DNA of 64,000 bases, from assembly GCA_016872555.1 (NCBI GenBank), contig VGZO01000013.1, forward strand, positions 1 through 64,000, written 5' to 3'. The position numbers were made by a program, and so were the translations under genes. The notes beneath the pieces are model-generated. The model ran no database searches, was not told where the DNA came from, and worked only from the letters and a program-made list of their open reading frames with translations. Shown in pieces: positions 16,717 through 25,414 of the stretch. The stretch is from Planctomycetota bacterium (lineage in GTDB: Bacteria > Planctomycetota > Planctomycetia > Pirellulales > UBA1268). Every line of letters begins with the position of its first letter. Within the stretch, counting starts at the first letter, position 1.

Positions 16717-18001
16717 AAACTTCGCGGCCGGCCAGGGCGGCCGTGGCATCGACTCCCTCGCCAATGTCGTTGGTGGCGACGACTTCGAGCGCGGGAGCGT
16801 CGCGGATCACGGTGATCGCGCCGCCGCGATCGGTGAGGTAAACGTGCCCGCCGGCGGCGACCGGCGAGGCATAGGTCCGTCCCACGCCAGGGATCCGCGC
16901 CGCCTCGTAGTGCGGCGCCCCGGTCCGGGCGTCGATGCAGGTCAGCAGGCCGGTTTTCTCCTTGTAGTAATAGACGCGGTCCCCCGAGAGCAGCGGTGAG
17001 CCGACATCAGGGGTGTTGCTCGAACGGGTCCAGAGCACGCCGCTCCCGGCCGCCAGCTCGCCGCGGCCAGAGAGATCGAAAGCGCCGATGAACGCCCCAC
17101 GGAACCCGCTGGCGACGATCGCCACGCCGTCGGCGGCGACTGCCGACGCGCAGGGGCGCTCCGTCTGCCCACCGCAGCGCCACAGTTCCTTGCCGGTAGC
17201 GAGGTCGTAGCCGCGCGCGGCGCGCTGGCCGTTCATCACCACCTGCTTGCCCCCCGCGCGGTCGGTCGCGACCAGAGGCGTCGCCCACGCAGTCGGTTCG
17301 TCGCGGGGCGTTTCCCACACCGTTCGGCCGGTCGTGGCATCCAGCGCGTGGAGCGCCGAGGGCCCCTCGTGATCCCAGGGCACGAGGATCATCCCATCGA
17401 CGAGCGTCGGCGAGCTCCCCTCGCCGAACCCGTTGCGGATTCGCATGTCGCCGAAGTCGCGCTGCCACAGCGCCTCGCCGTCGCGCGAGAAGCAGTGCAG
17501 CCCGCGCGAGCCGAAGTGGGCGTAGACGCGCTGGCCATCGGTGCACGGCGATGCGGAGGCGAAGCCGTGTGTCTGGTGGGTGCCCTCGTGCGGCACGGCG
17601 GCGACAGCGGTCCGCGACCAGCGCACCTGCCCGGTGGCGCGGTCGAGGCAGAACAGGCGGAAGTCGAGCTCCCCCTGCTTCCCCGCGACGGGCACGGCGC
17701 TGGTCACGAACACGTCGGGCCCGAGGACCACCGGCGACGACGAGCCGCGCCCGGGGATCGCCGTCTTCCAGCGGAGGTTGTTGTCGGGGCCGAGCTCGAC
17801 CGGCGGCGTGGCGTCGGGCGACACGCCGTTACCAGTCGGCCCGCGCCAGTGGGGCCAGTCGCTCATCGCGGTGTCGCCGGCATGGGCCGACGCGGCCATC
17901 GCGGCGATGGCGATGGCGGTCAGGCTCCGTCGCGGCAGCCGCCCCCACACGTGCCGCCTCGGGGAACCGCCGGACTCGGAGATCAATTCCCCAACGCTCA
18001 T
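16673..18001 (-). CDS. PQQ-like beta-propeller protein (BamB-like), exported
   Basis: 442 residues. Signal peptide (RLPRRSLTAIAIAAMAASAHA, about residues 20-40), then WPHWRGPTGNGVSP, the typical opening of planctomycete 'PQQ-binding-like beta-propeller repeat' proteins. Tryptophan-docking blades recur, for example LDRATGQVRWSR, LDATTGRTVWETP, LATGKELWRC and IDARTGAPHYEA. This is a structural propeller resembling BamB; no dehydrogenase residues were identified, so PQQ binding is not claimed. The ATG at 18001 is preceded by GGAG (spacing about 9). Its 3' end overlaps the convergent PEP-CTERM gene by 44 bp. Likely periplasmic. Confidence 0.85.
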   Translation of the reverse strand: MSVGELISESGGSPRRHVWGRLPRRSLTAIAIAAMAASAHAGDTAMSDWPHWRGPTGNGVSPDATPPVELGPDNNLRWKTAIPGRGSSSPVVLGPDVFVTSAVPVAGKQGELDFRLFCLDRATGQVRWSRTAVAAVPHEGTHQTHGFASASPCTDGQRVYAHFGSRGLHCFSRDGEALWQRDFGDMRIRNGFGEGSSPTLVDGMILVPWDHEGPSALHALDATTGRTVWETPRDEPTAWATPLVATDRAGGKQVVMNGQRAARGYDLATGKELWRCGGQTERPCASAVAADGVAIVASGFRGAFIGAFDLSGRGELAAGSGVLWTRSSNTPDVGSPLLSGDRVYYYKEKTGLLTCIDARTGAPHYEAARIPGVGRTYASPVAAGGHVYLTDRGGAITVIRDAPALEVVATNDIGEGVDATAALAGREVFIRGEGHLFCFARP

Positions 18002-18067
18002 GACTGCTCTCCGCCAAGGACGGCCTGCAACTTTGCCTGTCGACGGTCGCTGAAATACCAAGTTGGC

Positions 18068-18281
18068 ATGAAAATTACCATCGACAAGGCCGGCCGGATC
18101 GTCGTCCCCAAGCCGCTGCGTGATCGCCTCGGGATGACGCCGGGTACGGAATTGGTCGTCGAGGCCGATGGCGAGCGGCCTCGTGGCCGCCGGGCGGCGC
18201 GGTTGCCAGCGATTGCTGTCGTTCAACGAAAGGGATTTCACCCGACTGGGGTCGAGCCGCGTCTCGATCAAGATCCCCTGA
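18068..18281 (+). pseudogene. VapBC-type toxin-antitoxin scar: AbrB N-terminus joined out of frame to a PIN C-terminus
   Basis: The ATG at 18068 opens a perfect SpoVT/AbrB (VapB-type) DNA-binding start, MKITIDKAGRIVVPKPLRDR, continuing to about codon 35 (VVEADGE). From 18171 the +1 frame reads GLVAAGRRGCQRLLSFNERD and then FTRLG, ending at TGA 18279-18281. That is the usual C-terminal helix/strand of a PIN (VapC) toxin. In the antitoxin frame the same bases give an arbitrary Arg-rich tail up to 18328. The simplest reading is a deletion, I estimate of about 400-500 bp, that removed the antitoxin C-terminus and most of the toxin, including its first catalytic acids. Neither product should function as a toxin. 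An alternative is a tiny stand-alone AbrB-like protein of 86 residues. Confidence 0.75.
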
Positions 18282-18371
18282 CCGCCACGGGTGCCGACCG
18301 TGGCGGGAGATCACCGGACCGGCGATGATGACGGTGCCGTTGGCCACTGCCGATCCTCGGTCACGCCCCCG

Positions 18372-19829
18372 ATGCGCACCCCCCGCCGCCACGCCCTCCG
18401 CATCGCGATCGCCGGACCGGTGCTGGCCGGTTGCCCGATTCACTCGAGCGCCGCCCCCTCCGCCACGGCACTCGACTCGGAGCGGTATGCCGACTGCCAC
18501 CGGGTCCGCGACGGCGCCGCATTCCCCCGACCAAGCCGGTGGCGCGACGCCGACCTCGTGATCCTCGGCGGCGGCATCAGTGGCCTTTCCGCGGCCCGGC
18601 TGTGCCGCGATCACGACGTCGTCGTTCTCGAAAAGGAGCTGCTCCCCGGTGGCCACGCGCAGTCGACGACGCTCGGCGGGATCCCCTGTTCGGTCGGCAC
18701 GGCGTATGTCGGCAGAGGTGATGCCGCCGGCCTGCTCGCCGCCGAGCTCGGCCTGCCGCTGCTGCCGGTGGCGAGCTGGGATGGCACCGCCGACCAGGGG
18801 ACGTTCACGCCCGACACCTGGGGCGACGGGCTCGACCACCTGCCCTACCCGCGCGCGGTGCGCGAGGACTTCGCCGCCTGCCGGCGCGACCTCCTCGCCC
18901 TCGCTCCCGACGACGAGCGCCACGACGCGACGCCGCTCGCCGCGCTCCTGGCCCCGTATGGCGACCACGTGCGGCGCTGGTGGGATGCCTACTGCCCGTC
19001 GAACTGGGGCGGCTCGTCAGCCGACGTCGCCGCGTCGCTGGCGATCGACACGCTCCATTGGTGGGCCGGGCCCGACCGCTCCGACAGCCGCGTCACTTGG
19101 CCCGGCGGCGTCGGGGCACTGGCGCGACGGCTGGCGGCCGATATCGCCACGGCGCCGTCGGTCGGCGTGGTGACCGGGGCGACGGTGCTGTCGCTGTCGC
19201 GCGCGGGGCATGGCGTCGAGGTCACCTACGTCGCCGGCGAGCAGGTCACCGGGATCCGCGCCAAAGCGGCGATCGTCGCCCTCCCCAAATTCGTGACCAC
19301 GCGGATCGTCGCCGGGCTGCCGGCCGACCAGCGCGGGGCGATGGAGCGGATCCATTACGCCCCCTACTGCGTCGTCAACGTCCGCTGCGACCGCCCCGTG
19401 CCGCGCCTCGGCTACGACACTTGGTGTCCGGGCCGACGGTTCACCGACTGCATCGTGGCCGATTGGGTCGGCACGGCGTCAGGGGATGCTCGAGGCGACG
19501 TCCTCACCTGCTATGTCCCGCTTGCCGAGGACGCGCGCGAGTCGCTCCTCGACGACGATCATTGCCGGGCGCTTGCCGCCGCGGTGGCCGACGATCTTCA
19601 CGCCGCTTTCCCGGAGGGGGCGATCACGCCGGTCGAGGCCCATCTCTACCGCCGCGGCCATGCGATCCACTGCTCGGCACCGGGGTTGAGGAACCACCAA
19701 CTGCGCGCGCGGCGGCCGTTCGGCCCGATCGCGTTCGCCCACGGCGACGTGGGGAGCCTGGTGGCGTCGAGCGCGGGGGCGATCCGTGCGGCGCGGCGTG
19801 CCGTCGACGACGTGGCGGCGTTTCTTTGA
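18372..19829 (+). CDS. FAD-dependent amine oxidase-like lipoprotein
   Basis: 485 residues. The N-terminus RTPRRHALRIAIAGPVLAGC combines a twin-arginine-like start with a lipobox (LAGC, Cys about residue 20), so it may be exported folded with its cofactor and then lipidated. A dinucleotide-binding motif VILGGGISGLSAARL (from about residue 63) followed by VVVLEKE is the FAD ADP-binding fold of the amine oxidase/protoporphyrinogen oxidase superfamily. The C-terminal half has the expected substrate-domain pattern and a terminal GDVGSLVASSAGAIRAA segment resembling the closing FAD contact. The substrate is unknown. The ATG at 18372 was chosen because it starts the signal directly; in-frame upstream sequence overlaps the VapBC scar region. 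Confidence 0.8.
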   Translation: MRTPRRHALRIAIAGPVLAGCPIHSSAAPSATALDSERYADCHRVRDGAAFPRPSRWRDADLVILGGGISGLSAARLCRDHDVVVLEKELLPGGHAQSTTLGGIPCSVGTAYVGRGDAAGLLAAELGLPLLPVASWDGTADQGTFTPDTWGDGLDHLPYPRAVREDFAACRRDLLALAPDDERHDATPLAALLAPYGDHVRRWWDAYCPSNWGGSSADVAASLAIDTLHWWAGPDRSDSRVTWPGGVGALARRLAADIATAPSVGVVTGATVLSLSRAGHGVEVTYVAGEQVTGIRAKAAIVALPKFVTTRIVAGLPADQRGAMERIHYAPYCVVNVRCDRPVPRLGYDTWCPGRRFTDCIVADWVGTASGDARGDVLTCYVPLAEDARESLLDDDHCRALAAAVADDLHAAFPEGAITPVEAHLYRRGHAIHCSAPGLRNHQLRARRPFGPIAFAHGDVGSLVASSAGAIRAARRAVDDVAAFL

Positions 19830-19878
19830 ATCTTCCGCCGGGGTGTCGGCACGGGCGCGTCGCGGATAGTCTTCATCG

Positions 19879-20523
19879 ATGCCCGTCACCATCCCCCCGC
19901 GACCGACGTCGCCGTGTGCCGAGGCGACGCTGCCCTCGCCCCTCGGCGAATTGACGCTCGTCGCCACCGAAGCCGGGTTGCGGAGCGTGTCGTGGGGAGT
20001 GAGGGGGGTGAACGGCCGGCAGCGGCCTGTGGCGTTCGACGGCGATCCCCACGGGGAGCGCGAGCGAGCGATGGCGATTCTCCGCGCTGCCGCCGAGCAG
20101 CTCACGGCCTACTTCGCCGGTGAGCGGACGGAGTTCGACATCCCGCTCGATCCCGGGGGCACGCCGTTTCAACGGCGCGCCTGGGCCGTGCTCCGCGCGA
20201 TCCCCTTCGGCACCACGATCAGCTACGCCGACCAGGCCCGGCGCCTCGGTGATGCCCGCAAGGCCCGCGCGGTCGGCGGTGCCAATGGAAAAAACCCGCT
20301 GCCGATCGTCGTCCCCTGCCACAGGGTGATCGGCAGCAGCGGAGCCCTCGTCGGCTTCGCGGCCGGCACGGGCTCGAAGGCCTGGCTCCTCGACCACGAG
20401 CGGTGCCTCGCGATGGGCGGACGCCGGCGAGGAGACGTCAGACCCGGCAGGCGGCGCCGCTTCCCGACGCCTGGTTCCACGGCATCCGCGCCAGGAGCAT
20501 CGCCATCCCGCAGGTGTCGGTGA
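19879..20523 (+). CDS. ogt: Methylated-DNA--protein-cysteine S-methyltransferase
   Basis: 214 residues. Suicide repair protein that moves the alkyl group of O6-alkylguanine to its own cysteine. The active site PCHRV is present (C147), preceded by the helix-turn-helix and Asn hinge region (FQRRAWAVLRAIPFGTTISY, then GGANGKNPLPIVVPCHR) and followed by GSSGALVGFAAGTGSKAWLL. The N-terminal ribonuclease-H-like domain is short, as in Ogt/MGMT rather than Ada. The family domain ends near residue 175; the remaining Arg-rich tail of about 40 residues overlaps the convergent rhodanese gene by 86 bp and has no recognisable domain, which suggests loss of an earlier stop codon. The symbol is assigned by family, not by orthology. 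Confidence 0.92.
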   Translation: MPVTIPPRPTSPCAEATLPSPLGELTLVATEAGLRSVSWGVRGVNGRQRPVAFDGDPHGERERAMAILRAAAEQLTAYFAGERTEFDIPLDPGGTPFQRRAWAVLRAIPFGTTISYADQARRLGDARKARAVGGANGKNPLPIVVPCHRVIGSSGALVGFAAGTGSKAWLLDHERCLAMGGRRRGDVRPGRRRRFPTPGSTASAPGASPSRRCR

Positions 20524-20998
20524 CTCCGGCGAAGACGAGGCCGCAGCCGACGAACCCCGCCAGCCCGGCGCCGATCGCACGCCAGGTCGCGTCCGGTCCG
20601 AAGGCCGCCAGGGCCGCTCCGCTGGCGACCAGCGACCCGGCGGCGATCCGCACCTGCCGCTCGAGCGACATCGCCTTGCGGCCGCGCACCACCGGCACCC
20701 CGGCTGCTTCACAGGCGGCGGTGCCCCCCTCGACGCTGAACACGTTGCCAAGTCCGGCAGCGAGCAACTGCTCACAGGCCTTCTGGCTGCGCCCGCCCGA
20801 CTTGCAGATCACGTACACCGGCCGCGTGCCGGCCAAGCTCGCGATGGCACGCGGATCGAGCCGGTCGAGCGGCATGTTGCGGGCGTCCGTGACGTGGACC
20901 TCGCCATATTCGGCGGGCGTCCGCACGTCGATGAGTGTCACCGGCTCGTGCCGGCGACGGAGATCGGCGAGCACCGCGGGGGTGATCGTGGCGACCAT
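20438..20998 (-). CDS. Rhodanese with C-terminal DUF2892-like membrane hairpin (YgaP-like)
   Basis: 186 residues. Residues 1-105 form a single rhodanese domain with the active-site loop CKSGGRS (C65), which should carry a persulfide. Residues about 117-180 (SLERQVRIAAGSL onward) contain two hydrophobic helices and resemble the DUF2892 membrane part of E. coli YgaP, an inner-membrane sulfurtransferase. The ATG at 20998 has GAGG eight bases upstream; an ATG five codons earlier has no Shine-Dalgarno. The 3' end overlaps the convergent methyltransferase gene. It probably acts in sulfide or cyanide handling at the cytoplasmic membrane; the partner is not visible. Confidence 0.88.
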   Translation of the reverse strand: MVATITPAVLADLRRRHEPVTLIDVRTPAEYGEVHVTDARNMPLDRLDPRAIASLAGTRPVYVICKSGGRSQKACEQLLAAGLGNVFSVEGGTAACEAAGVPVVRGRKAMSLERQVRIAAGSLVASGAALAAFGPDATWRAIGAGLAGFVGCGLVFAGVTDTCGMAMLLARMPWNQASGSGAACRV

Positions 20999-21117
20999 CG
21001 CGACGTCCTCCATGGAAGGGCGGGAATCGGGGAGCTTCCGTTTCCCCGATCATGAACCGATCGTGCGGCCCGGTCGAGACGAAAAGCCGACCGGCCGCGC
21101 CCGATCGAGCCGCCGAA

Positions 21118-21190
21118 TGAGGCTGCAGGGGCTCGAACCCTGGACCGACGGATTAAAAGTCCGCTGCTCTACCGACTGAGCTACAGCCTC
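21118..21190 (-). tRNA. tRNA-Lys (anticodon TTT)
   Basis: 73 nt, transcribed leftwards. The acceptor arms GAGGCTG and CAGCCTC pair, the D arm contains AGCTCAGTCGGTAGAGC, the anticodon loop CTTTTAA gives TTT, and the T loop TTCGAGC is standard. CCA is not encoded. It lies downstream of a tRNA-Leu gene on the same strand. Confidence 0.95.
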
Positions 21191-21305
21191 GAGAGCCATC
21201 CTACAAGCAGACTGAGGCCGGACAACGGGCCGGTGATGGACCCGGCCTTCGGGGCGGGGAGAGACCCGGGCCCTGGAATCACGGTGCGCGAAGCGGCCGC
21301 GGAAG

Positions 21306-21389
21306 TGCCCGAGAGAGGACTTGAACCTCCACCCAGTTACCTGGACAAGAACCTGAATCTTGCGCGTCTGCCAATTCCGCCACTCGGGC
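21306..21389 (-). tRNA. tRNA-Leu (anticodon CAG)
   Basis: 84 nt with the long variable arm of a class II tRNA. The acceptor arms GCCCGAG and CTCGGGC pair, the anticodon stem CAAGA/TCTTG encloses loop TTCAGGT (anticodon CAG), and the T loop TTCAAGT is present. CCA is not encoded. It is 115 bp upstream of the tRNA-Lys gene and may be co-transcribed with it. Confidence 0.95.
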
Positions 21390-21542
21390 AAGTGGCCGTC
21401 TGCAACGGCACCTGTGATGCTAGCAGCCGGTGAATCCCGTGCAAGGCGACCCCGGCACCGGCCGGTCTGCCACAATCGACCAGCCGCGGGAGTCTGTCCG
21501 CCACTCGTCGCCGCCACTCCCAGCGCCCCCGGACACCCACTG

Positions 21543-23129
21543 ATGCCGCCGTCCCTTCACAGCCCGTGGACAACGCCCTCCGTGGCCTTTTCCCACTCAG
21601 GCGACCGCGGGAAACACGAAGGGTTGCCCGGATCGCCGGCGGCCGCACCCGGCGGCAGCTCGACTCGTCCACAACCTGCTACGCCGCCGTCGGCGACGCT
21701 GCACCGCGTGCTGGGGCCGTTCACCCTGTGGGGCCTGGGTGTCGGCTACGTCATCTCGGGTGAGTATTTCGGCTGGAACCTCGGGCTACCGGTCGCCGGC
21801 TCGCTGGGGATGCTCGCGGCATTCGCACTGGTCACCGCGATGTATGCGGCGTTCGTGTTCAGCTACCTGGAGCTCGCCTGCGCCCTGCCGCGGGCGGGTG
21901 GGGCGTTCGTGTATGCGGTGCGTGGTCTCGGGCCGGGGGCCGGGTTCCTCGCCGGCATCGCCCAGGCGGTGGAGTTCGTCCTCGCCCCGCCGGCGATCGC
22001 GATGGCGATCGGCAGCTACGTCGCCACCCTCGCACCCGCCGTCGGTCAGCGCCCCGCGGCGCTGGTGGTCCTGGCATTGTTCACGGTGGTCAATGTCGTC
22101 GGCGTCCGACAGGCGGCGCTGTTGGAATTCGCCGTCACGCTCCTGGCAGTCGGCGAGCTGGTGCTGTTTGCCGGGCTGGCGCTGCCGCACTTCCGCTGGG
22201 AGGCGTTCGCCGCCAACGGCTTGCCGCACGGCGTGGGAGGCGTGTTCGCCGGGATCCCGTTCGCGATCTGGTTCTATCTGGCGATCGAGGGGGTCGCCAA
22301 CGCGGCCGAGGAGACGCGCGACCCGCACCGCGACATCCCGCGCGGCTTCGGCGCGGCCCTGGTCACGCTCGTGGTGTTGTCGGTCGTCGTGCTGTTCGGT
22401 GCCGTCGGGGTCGGCGGCTGGGAACGGGTCGTGTACGCGCCGGCCGACCTCGTCGCCGGCGTGGAGGGCGGCGTCGTGCCGCGCGCCGGCGCACCGCTGT
22501 CCGACAACCCGCTACCGCTGGCACTGGGGCAGTTCGTCGCGGCGGGGCATCCGCTGTTTTCGCTGCTGGTCGGGATGGGGGTGCTCGGCCTGGTCGCCTC
22601 GCTCAACGGGATCATCCTCGCCGCCGGACGGGGTCTGCTCGAGATGGGGAGGGCCGGATACCTGCCCCGCGTTCTGGGATGGATCGCCCCGGCGACCGGC
22701 ACGCCCGTCGTGGCCCTGCTGACGACGTTCGTGATCGGCGCCGCGGCGGTCGTCGCCCTCGACACGACGCTGTTGATCACGCTGTCGGCGTTCGGCGCGG
22801 TGACGCTGATGATCGTCTCGATGGTGGCGCTCCTCCGCCTGCGGGTGACGGAGCCCGACCTGCCGCGGCCCTGGCGTGCGCCGGGCGCGCCGTGGGTGCC
22901 GCTGGCGGCACTCGGCCTGGCGACGATGTCGCTGGTGGCGATGGGATGGTCCAATCGGGGCGATGCGGCCACCTGGTGGCGCTCGGGCACGGCGCAGTAC
23001 ACGCTGGTGATGACGGTGGCGGGCATCGCCTGGTGGACAGTGCTACGGCGCCGGATCGATCCCCACGCCGTCGCCGACGCCCACCACGTCGATCCTCACG
23101 TCCCCCACACCCCGCCCCCGCGTCCATGA
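21543..23129 (+). CDS. eat: Ethanolamine permease
   Basis: 528 residues, APC-superfamily transporter with about 12 hydrophobic helices. The segment LWGLGVGYVISGEYFGWNLG (residues about 62-81) matches the ethanolamine permease (Eat) signature, and the context settles it: the stop codon overlaps the eutB start (ATGA) and eutC follows with the same kind of overlap. It would import ethanolamine across the inner membrane. The first 50 or so residues are Pro/Ser/Gly-rich and have no counterpart in the family (about 450 residues), so the true start may lie further in; no better Shine-Dalgarno was seen. First gene of a three-gene operon. Confidence 0.88.
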   Translation: MPPSLHSPWTTPSVAFSHSGDRGKHEGLPGSPAAAPGGSSTRPQPATPPSATLHRVLGPFTLWGLGVGYVISGEYFGWNLGLPVAGSLGMLAAFALVTAMYAAFVFSYLELACALPRAGGAFVYAVRGLGPGAGFLAGIAQAVEFVLAPPAIAMAIGSYVATLAPAVGQRPAALVVLALFTVVNVVGVRQAALLEFAVTLLAVGELVLFAGLALPHFRWEAFAANGLPHGVGGVFAGIPFAIWFYLAIEGVANAAEETRDPHRDIPRGFGAALVTLVVLSVVVLFGAVGVGGWERVVYAPADLVAGVEGGVVPRAGAPLSDNPLPLALGQFVAAGHPLFSLLVGMGVLGLVASLNGIILAAGRGLLEMGRAGYLPRVLGWIAPATGTPVVALLTTFVIGAAAVVALDTTLLITLSAFGAVTLMIVSMVALLRLRVTEPDLPRPWRAPGAPWVPLAALGLATMSLVAMGWSNRGDAATWWRSGTAQYTLVMTVAGIAWWTVLRRRIDPHAVADAHHVDPHVPHTPPPRP

Positions 23130-24541
23130 GCCGTTACGCGACCACCCTCGGCGGCGTGACCCACGCCTTCGGCGACCTGAAGACGCTGCTGGCGCGCGCC
23201 AGCCCCCCGCGCAGCGGCGACGAACTGGCAGGGATCGCCGCCGGCGCCGAAGAGGAGCGGATCGCCGCCCGGTTCGTCCTCGCCGACGTGCCCCTCGCGC
23301 GATTCCTCGCCGAACCGCTGATCCCCGCCGAGGACGACGACGTCACGCGGATGCTCCTCGACACCCACGACAACGCGGCTTTCGCGCCGCTGTCGCATCT
23401 CACCGTCGGTGGATTTCGCGAGTGGCTCCTCGACCCGTACACCGACGGCACGGTACTGGCCGCCGTCGCCGCCGGCATCACGCCGGAGATGGCGGCCGCG
23501 GTCAGCAAGCTGATGCGCGCCCAGGACCTGATCCTGGTGGCGCGGAAATGCCGGGTCGTGACCCGATTCCGCGACACGGTCGGCCTGCCCGGGCGGCTCG
23601 CCGTCCGCATCCAGCCCAACCACCCCACCGACGACCCGCTGCCGATCGCCGCCGCGATCCTCGACGGCCTGGCGCACGGCTGCGGCGACGCCGTGATCGG
23701 CATCAATCCCGCCACCGACAGCGTCGATCGCGTGGTCACGCTCCTGCGCCTGCTCGACGAATGGATCGCCGCCTGGCGGATCCCGACGCAGTCGTGCGTC
23801 CTCGCCCACGTGACCACGCAGCTCGAGGCGCTCGAGCGTGGTGCCCCGGTGGATCTGGTGTTCCAGTCGATCGCCGGCACCGAGGCGGCCAACCGCTCGT
23901 TCGGGATCACGCTGGCGATGCTCGCCGAAGCGGAGGAGGCGGCGCGGGCGCTGGGCCGCGGCACGGTCGGTGACCATGTGATGTACTTCGAGACCGGGCA
24001 GGGGTCGTGCCTCTCGGCCGGTGCCCACCACGGCGTCGACCAGCAGACGCTCGAGGCCCGTGCCCACGGCGTGGCCCGGCGCTTCCGGCCGTTGCTGGTC
24101 AACACGGTCGTCGGGTTCATCGGCCCGGAGTACCTCGCCGACGGCCGGCAGATCACCCGGGCCGGGCTCGAAGACCACTTCTGCGGCAAGCTGCTCGGCC
24201 TGCCGATGGGCTGCGACGTCTGCCACACCGTCCATGCCGACGCCGGCCCCGACGACCTCGACGGGCTGCTGTTCCTCCTCGGCACGGCGGGGTGCAGCTA
24301 CGTGATGGGTGTCCCTGGCGGCGACGACATCATGCTCAACTACGTCTCGACCTCGTACCACGACGCCGCGGCGCTGCGGCAGGCACTCGGCCTCCGCCCG
24401 GCGCCGGAGTTCGAAGCCTGGGCGACGGAGGTCGGCATCCTCGACGGCGCCGGGCGCCTCGCCCCCGAGCCGGCCCATCGCCTCGCCGCGAGGCTACCGG
24501 CGCTTCCCGGGCTGGCCAGCACCGCGGTGATTCCCCGATGA
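23126..24541 (+). CDS. eutB: Ethanolamine ammonia-lyase, large subunit
   Basis: 471 residues, a little longer than E. coli EutB (about 453). With EutC it converts ethanolamine to acetaldehyde and ammonia using adenosylcobalamin. Family landmarks include HAFGDLKTLLARASP at the start, PLSHLTVGGFREWLL, RIQPNHPTDDPLPIAAAILD, FETGQGSCLSAGAHHGVDQQ and GLPMGCDVCHTVHAD, covering the whole TIM-barrel catalytic chain without gaps. It starts at ATG 23126 overlapping the permease stop, and ends overlapping the eutC start, so the three proteins are probably made in coupled fashion. No AdoCbl riboswitch was recognised upstream of the operon, and no eutA reactivase or microcompartment shell gene is in the window. 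Confidence 0.96.
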   Translation: MSRYATTLGGVTHAFGDLKTLLARASPPRSGDELAGIAAGAEEERIAARFVLADVPLARFLAEPLIPAEDDDVTRMLLDTHDNAAFAPLSHLTVGGFREWLLDPYTDGTVLAAVAAGITPEMAAAVSKLMRAQDLILVARKCRVVTRFRDTVGLPGRLAVRIQPNHPTDDPLPIAAAILDGLAHGCGDAVIGINPATDSVDRVVTLLRLLDEWIAAWRIPTQSCVLAHVTTQLEALERGAPVDLVFQSIAGTEAANRSFGITLAMLAEAEEAARALGRGTVGDHVMYFETGQGSCLSAGAHHGVDQQTLEARAHGVARRFRPLLVNTVVGFIGPEYLADGRQITRAGLEDHFCGKLLGLPMGCDVCHTVHADAGPDDLDGLLFLLGTAGCSYVMGVPGGDDIMLNYVSTSYHDAAALRQALGLRPAPEFEAWATEVGILDGAGRLAPEPAHRLAARLPALPGLASTAVIPR

Positions 24542-25344
24542 GCGACGACGCCGGCCCCGGCGGCGCGGTGACCCAGCCGGGCAGCCGGCCGTGGCCGCCA
24601 CTGGCGGGACTGACGCCGGCGCGAGTCGCCCTCGGGCGCGCGGGGGACAGTCTCACCACTGCGGCGCTGTTGGCCCTGTCGCTCGACCATGCCCGGGCCC
24701 GCGACGCGGTGCTCGCCCCGTTCGACGCCGTCGCCGTCGCCGAGCGGATCACCGCATCCGGCTGGCCGGCGGTCGTGGCCGAGTCGCAGGCCACCGACCG
24801 CCGGACCCATCTCCTCCGCCCCGATCTGGGCCGGCGTCTCGCCCCCGCCGCCCGTGCCCGGCTCGTCGCTGACCACGACACTTCCCGCCGCGCGCACGAC
24901 ATCGTCTGCATCGTCTCCGACGGCCTGTCGGCCCCGGCGGCGGAAGCCCACGCTCCGGCGCTCGCTCGCGCGCTGTTGCCGTCGCTGGCGGCTGACGGCT
25001 GGCGGATCGCGCCGGTGGTCGTCGTGCCCCGTGGGCGGGTCGCGCTGGGGGACGAGATCGGCGAGCTGTTCGCCGCGCGGCTGGCGCTGGTGCTGCTCGG
25101 GGAGCGCCCCGGCCTCACCGCCCCGGCGAGCCTCGGCGCCTATTTCGTCCACGACCCACGCCCCGGCCGGACCGACGCCGAGCGCAACTGTGTCTCCAAT
25201 ATCCACCCCGGCGGCCTGCCCCCCGCGGCTGCGGCGGCCACGCTCCTCTGGCTGCTCCGCGAGGCCCGGGCGCGTGGAATCAGCGGCGTCGCACTCAAGG
25301 ACGACCGCGAACCGCCCCGCCTGCCGCCGCCGGCGCCAGGCTGA
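24538..25344 (+). CDS. eutC: Ethanolamine ammonia-lyase, small subunit
   Basis: 268 residues, close to the usual EutC size (about 270-295). This subunit binds cobalamin together with EutB. Recognisable stretches are LTPARVALGRAGDSLTTAAL near the start, ATDRRTHLLRPDLGRRL, DIVCIVSDGLSAPAAEAHAP, and the C-terminal NCVSNIHPGGLPPAAAAATL. ATG 24538 overlaps the eutB stop. Last gene of the permease-eutB-eutC operon; the next gene (kdsB) has its own Shine-Dalgarno 70 bp downstream and could be read through. Confidence 0.95.
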   Translation: MSDDAGPGGAVTQPGSRPWPPLAGLTPARVALGRAGDSLTTAALLALSLDHARARDAVLAPFDAVAVAERITASGWPAVVAESQATDRRTHLLRPDLGRRLAPAARARLVADHDTSRRAHDIVCIVSDGLSAPAAEAHAPALARALLPSLAADGWRIAPVVVVPRGRVALGDEIGELFAARLALVLLGERPGLTAPASLGAYFVHDPRPGRTDAERNCVSNIHPGGLPPAAAAATLLWLLREARARGISGVALKDDREPPRLPPPAPG

Positions 25345-25414
25345 CGCGCTGACCAGCGCGTTGCCCGCCACGGCCGGGCGAGGCTACGTTGCCGCGGTCA
25401 CAAGGAGCGCACGG

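Noticed and set aside
21543-25344. A full eut microcompartment operon
   Set aside because: The flanking genes are a rhodanese, tRNAs, kdsB and a stress protein; no shell protein or eutA-like gene is present in the window.
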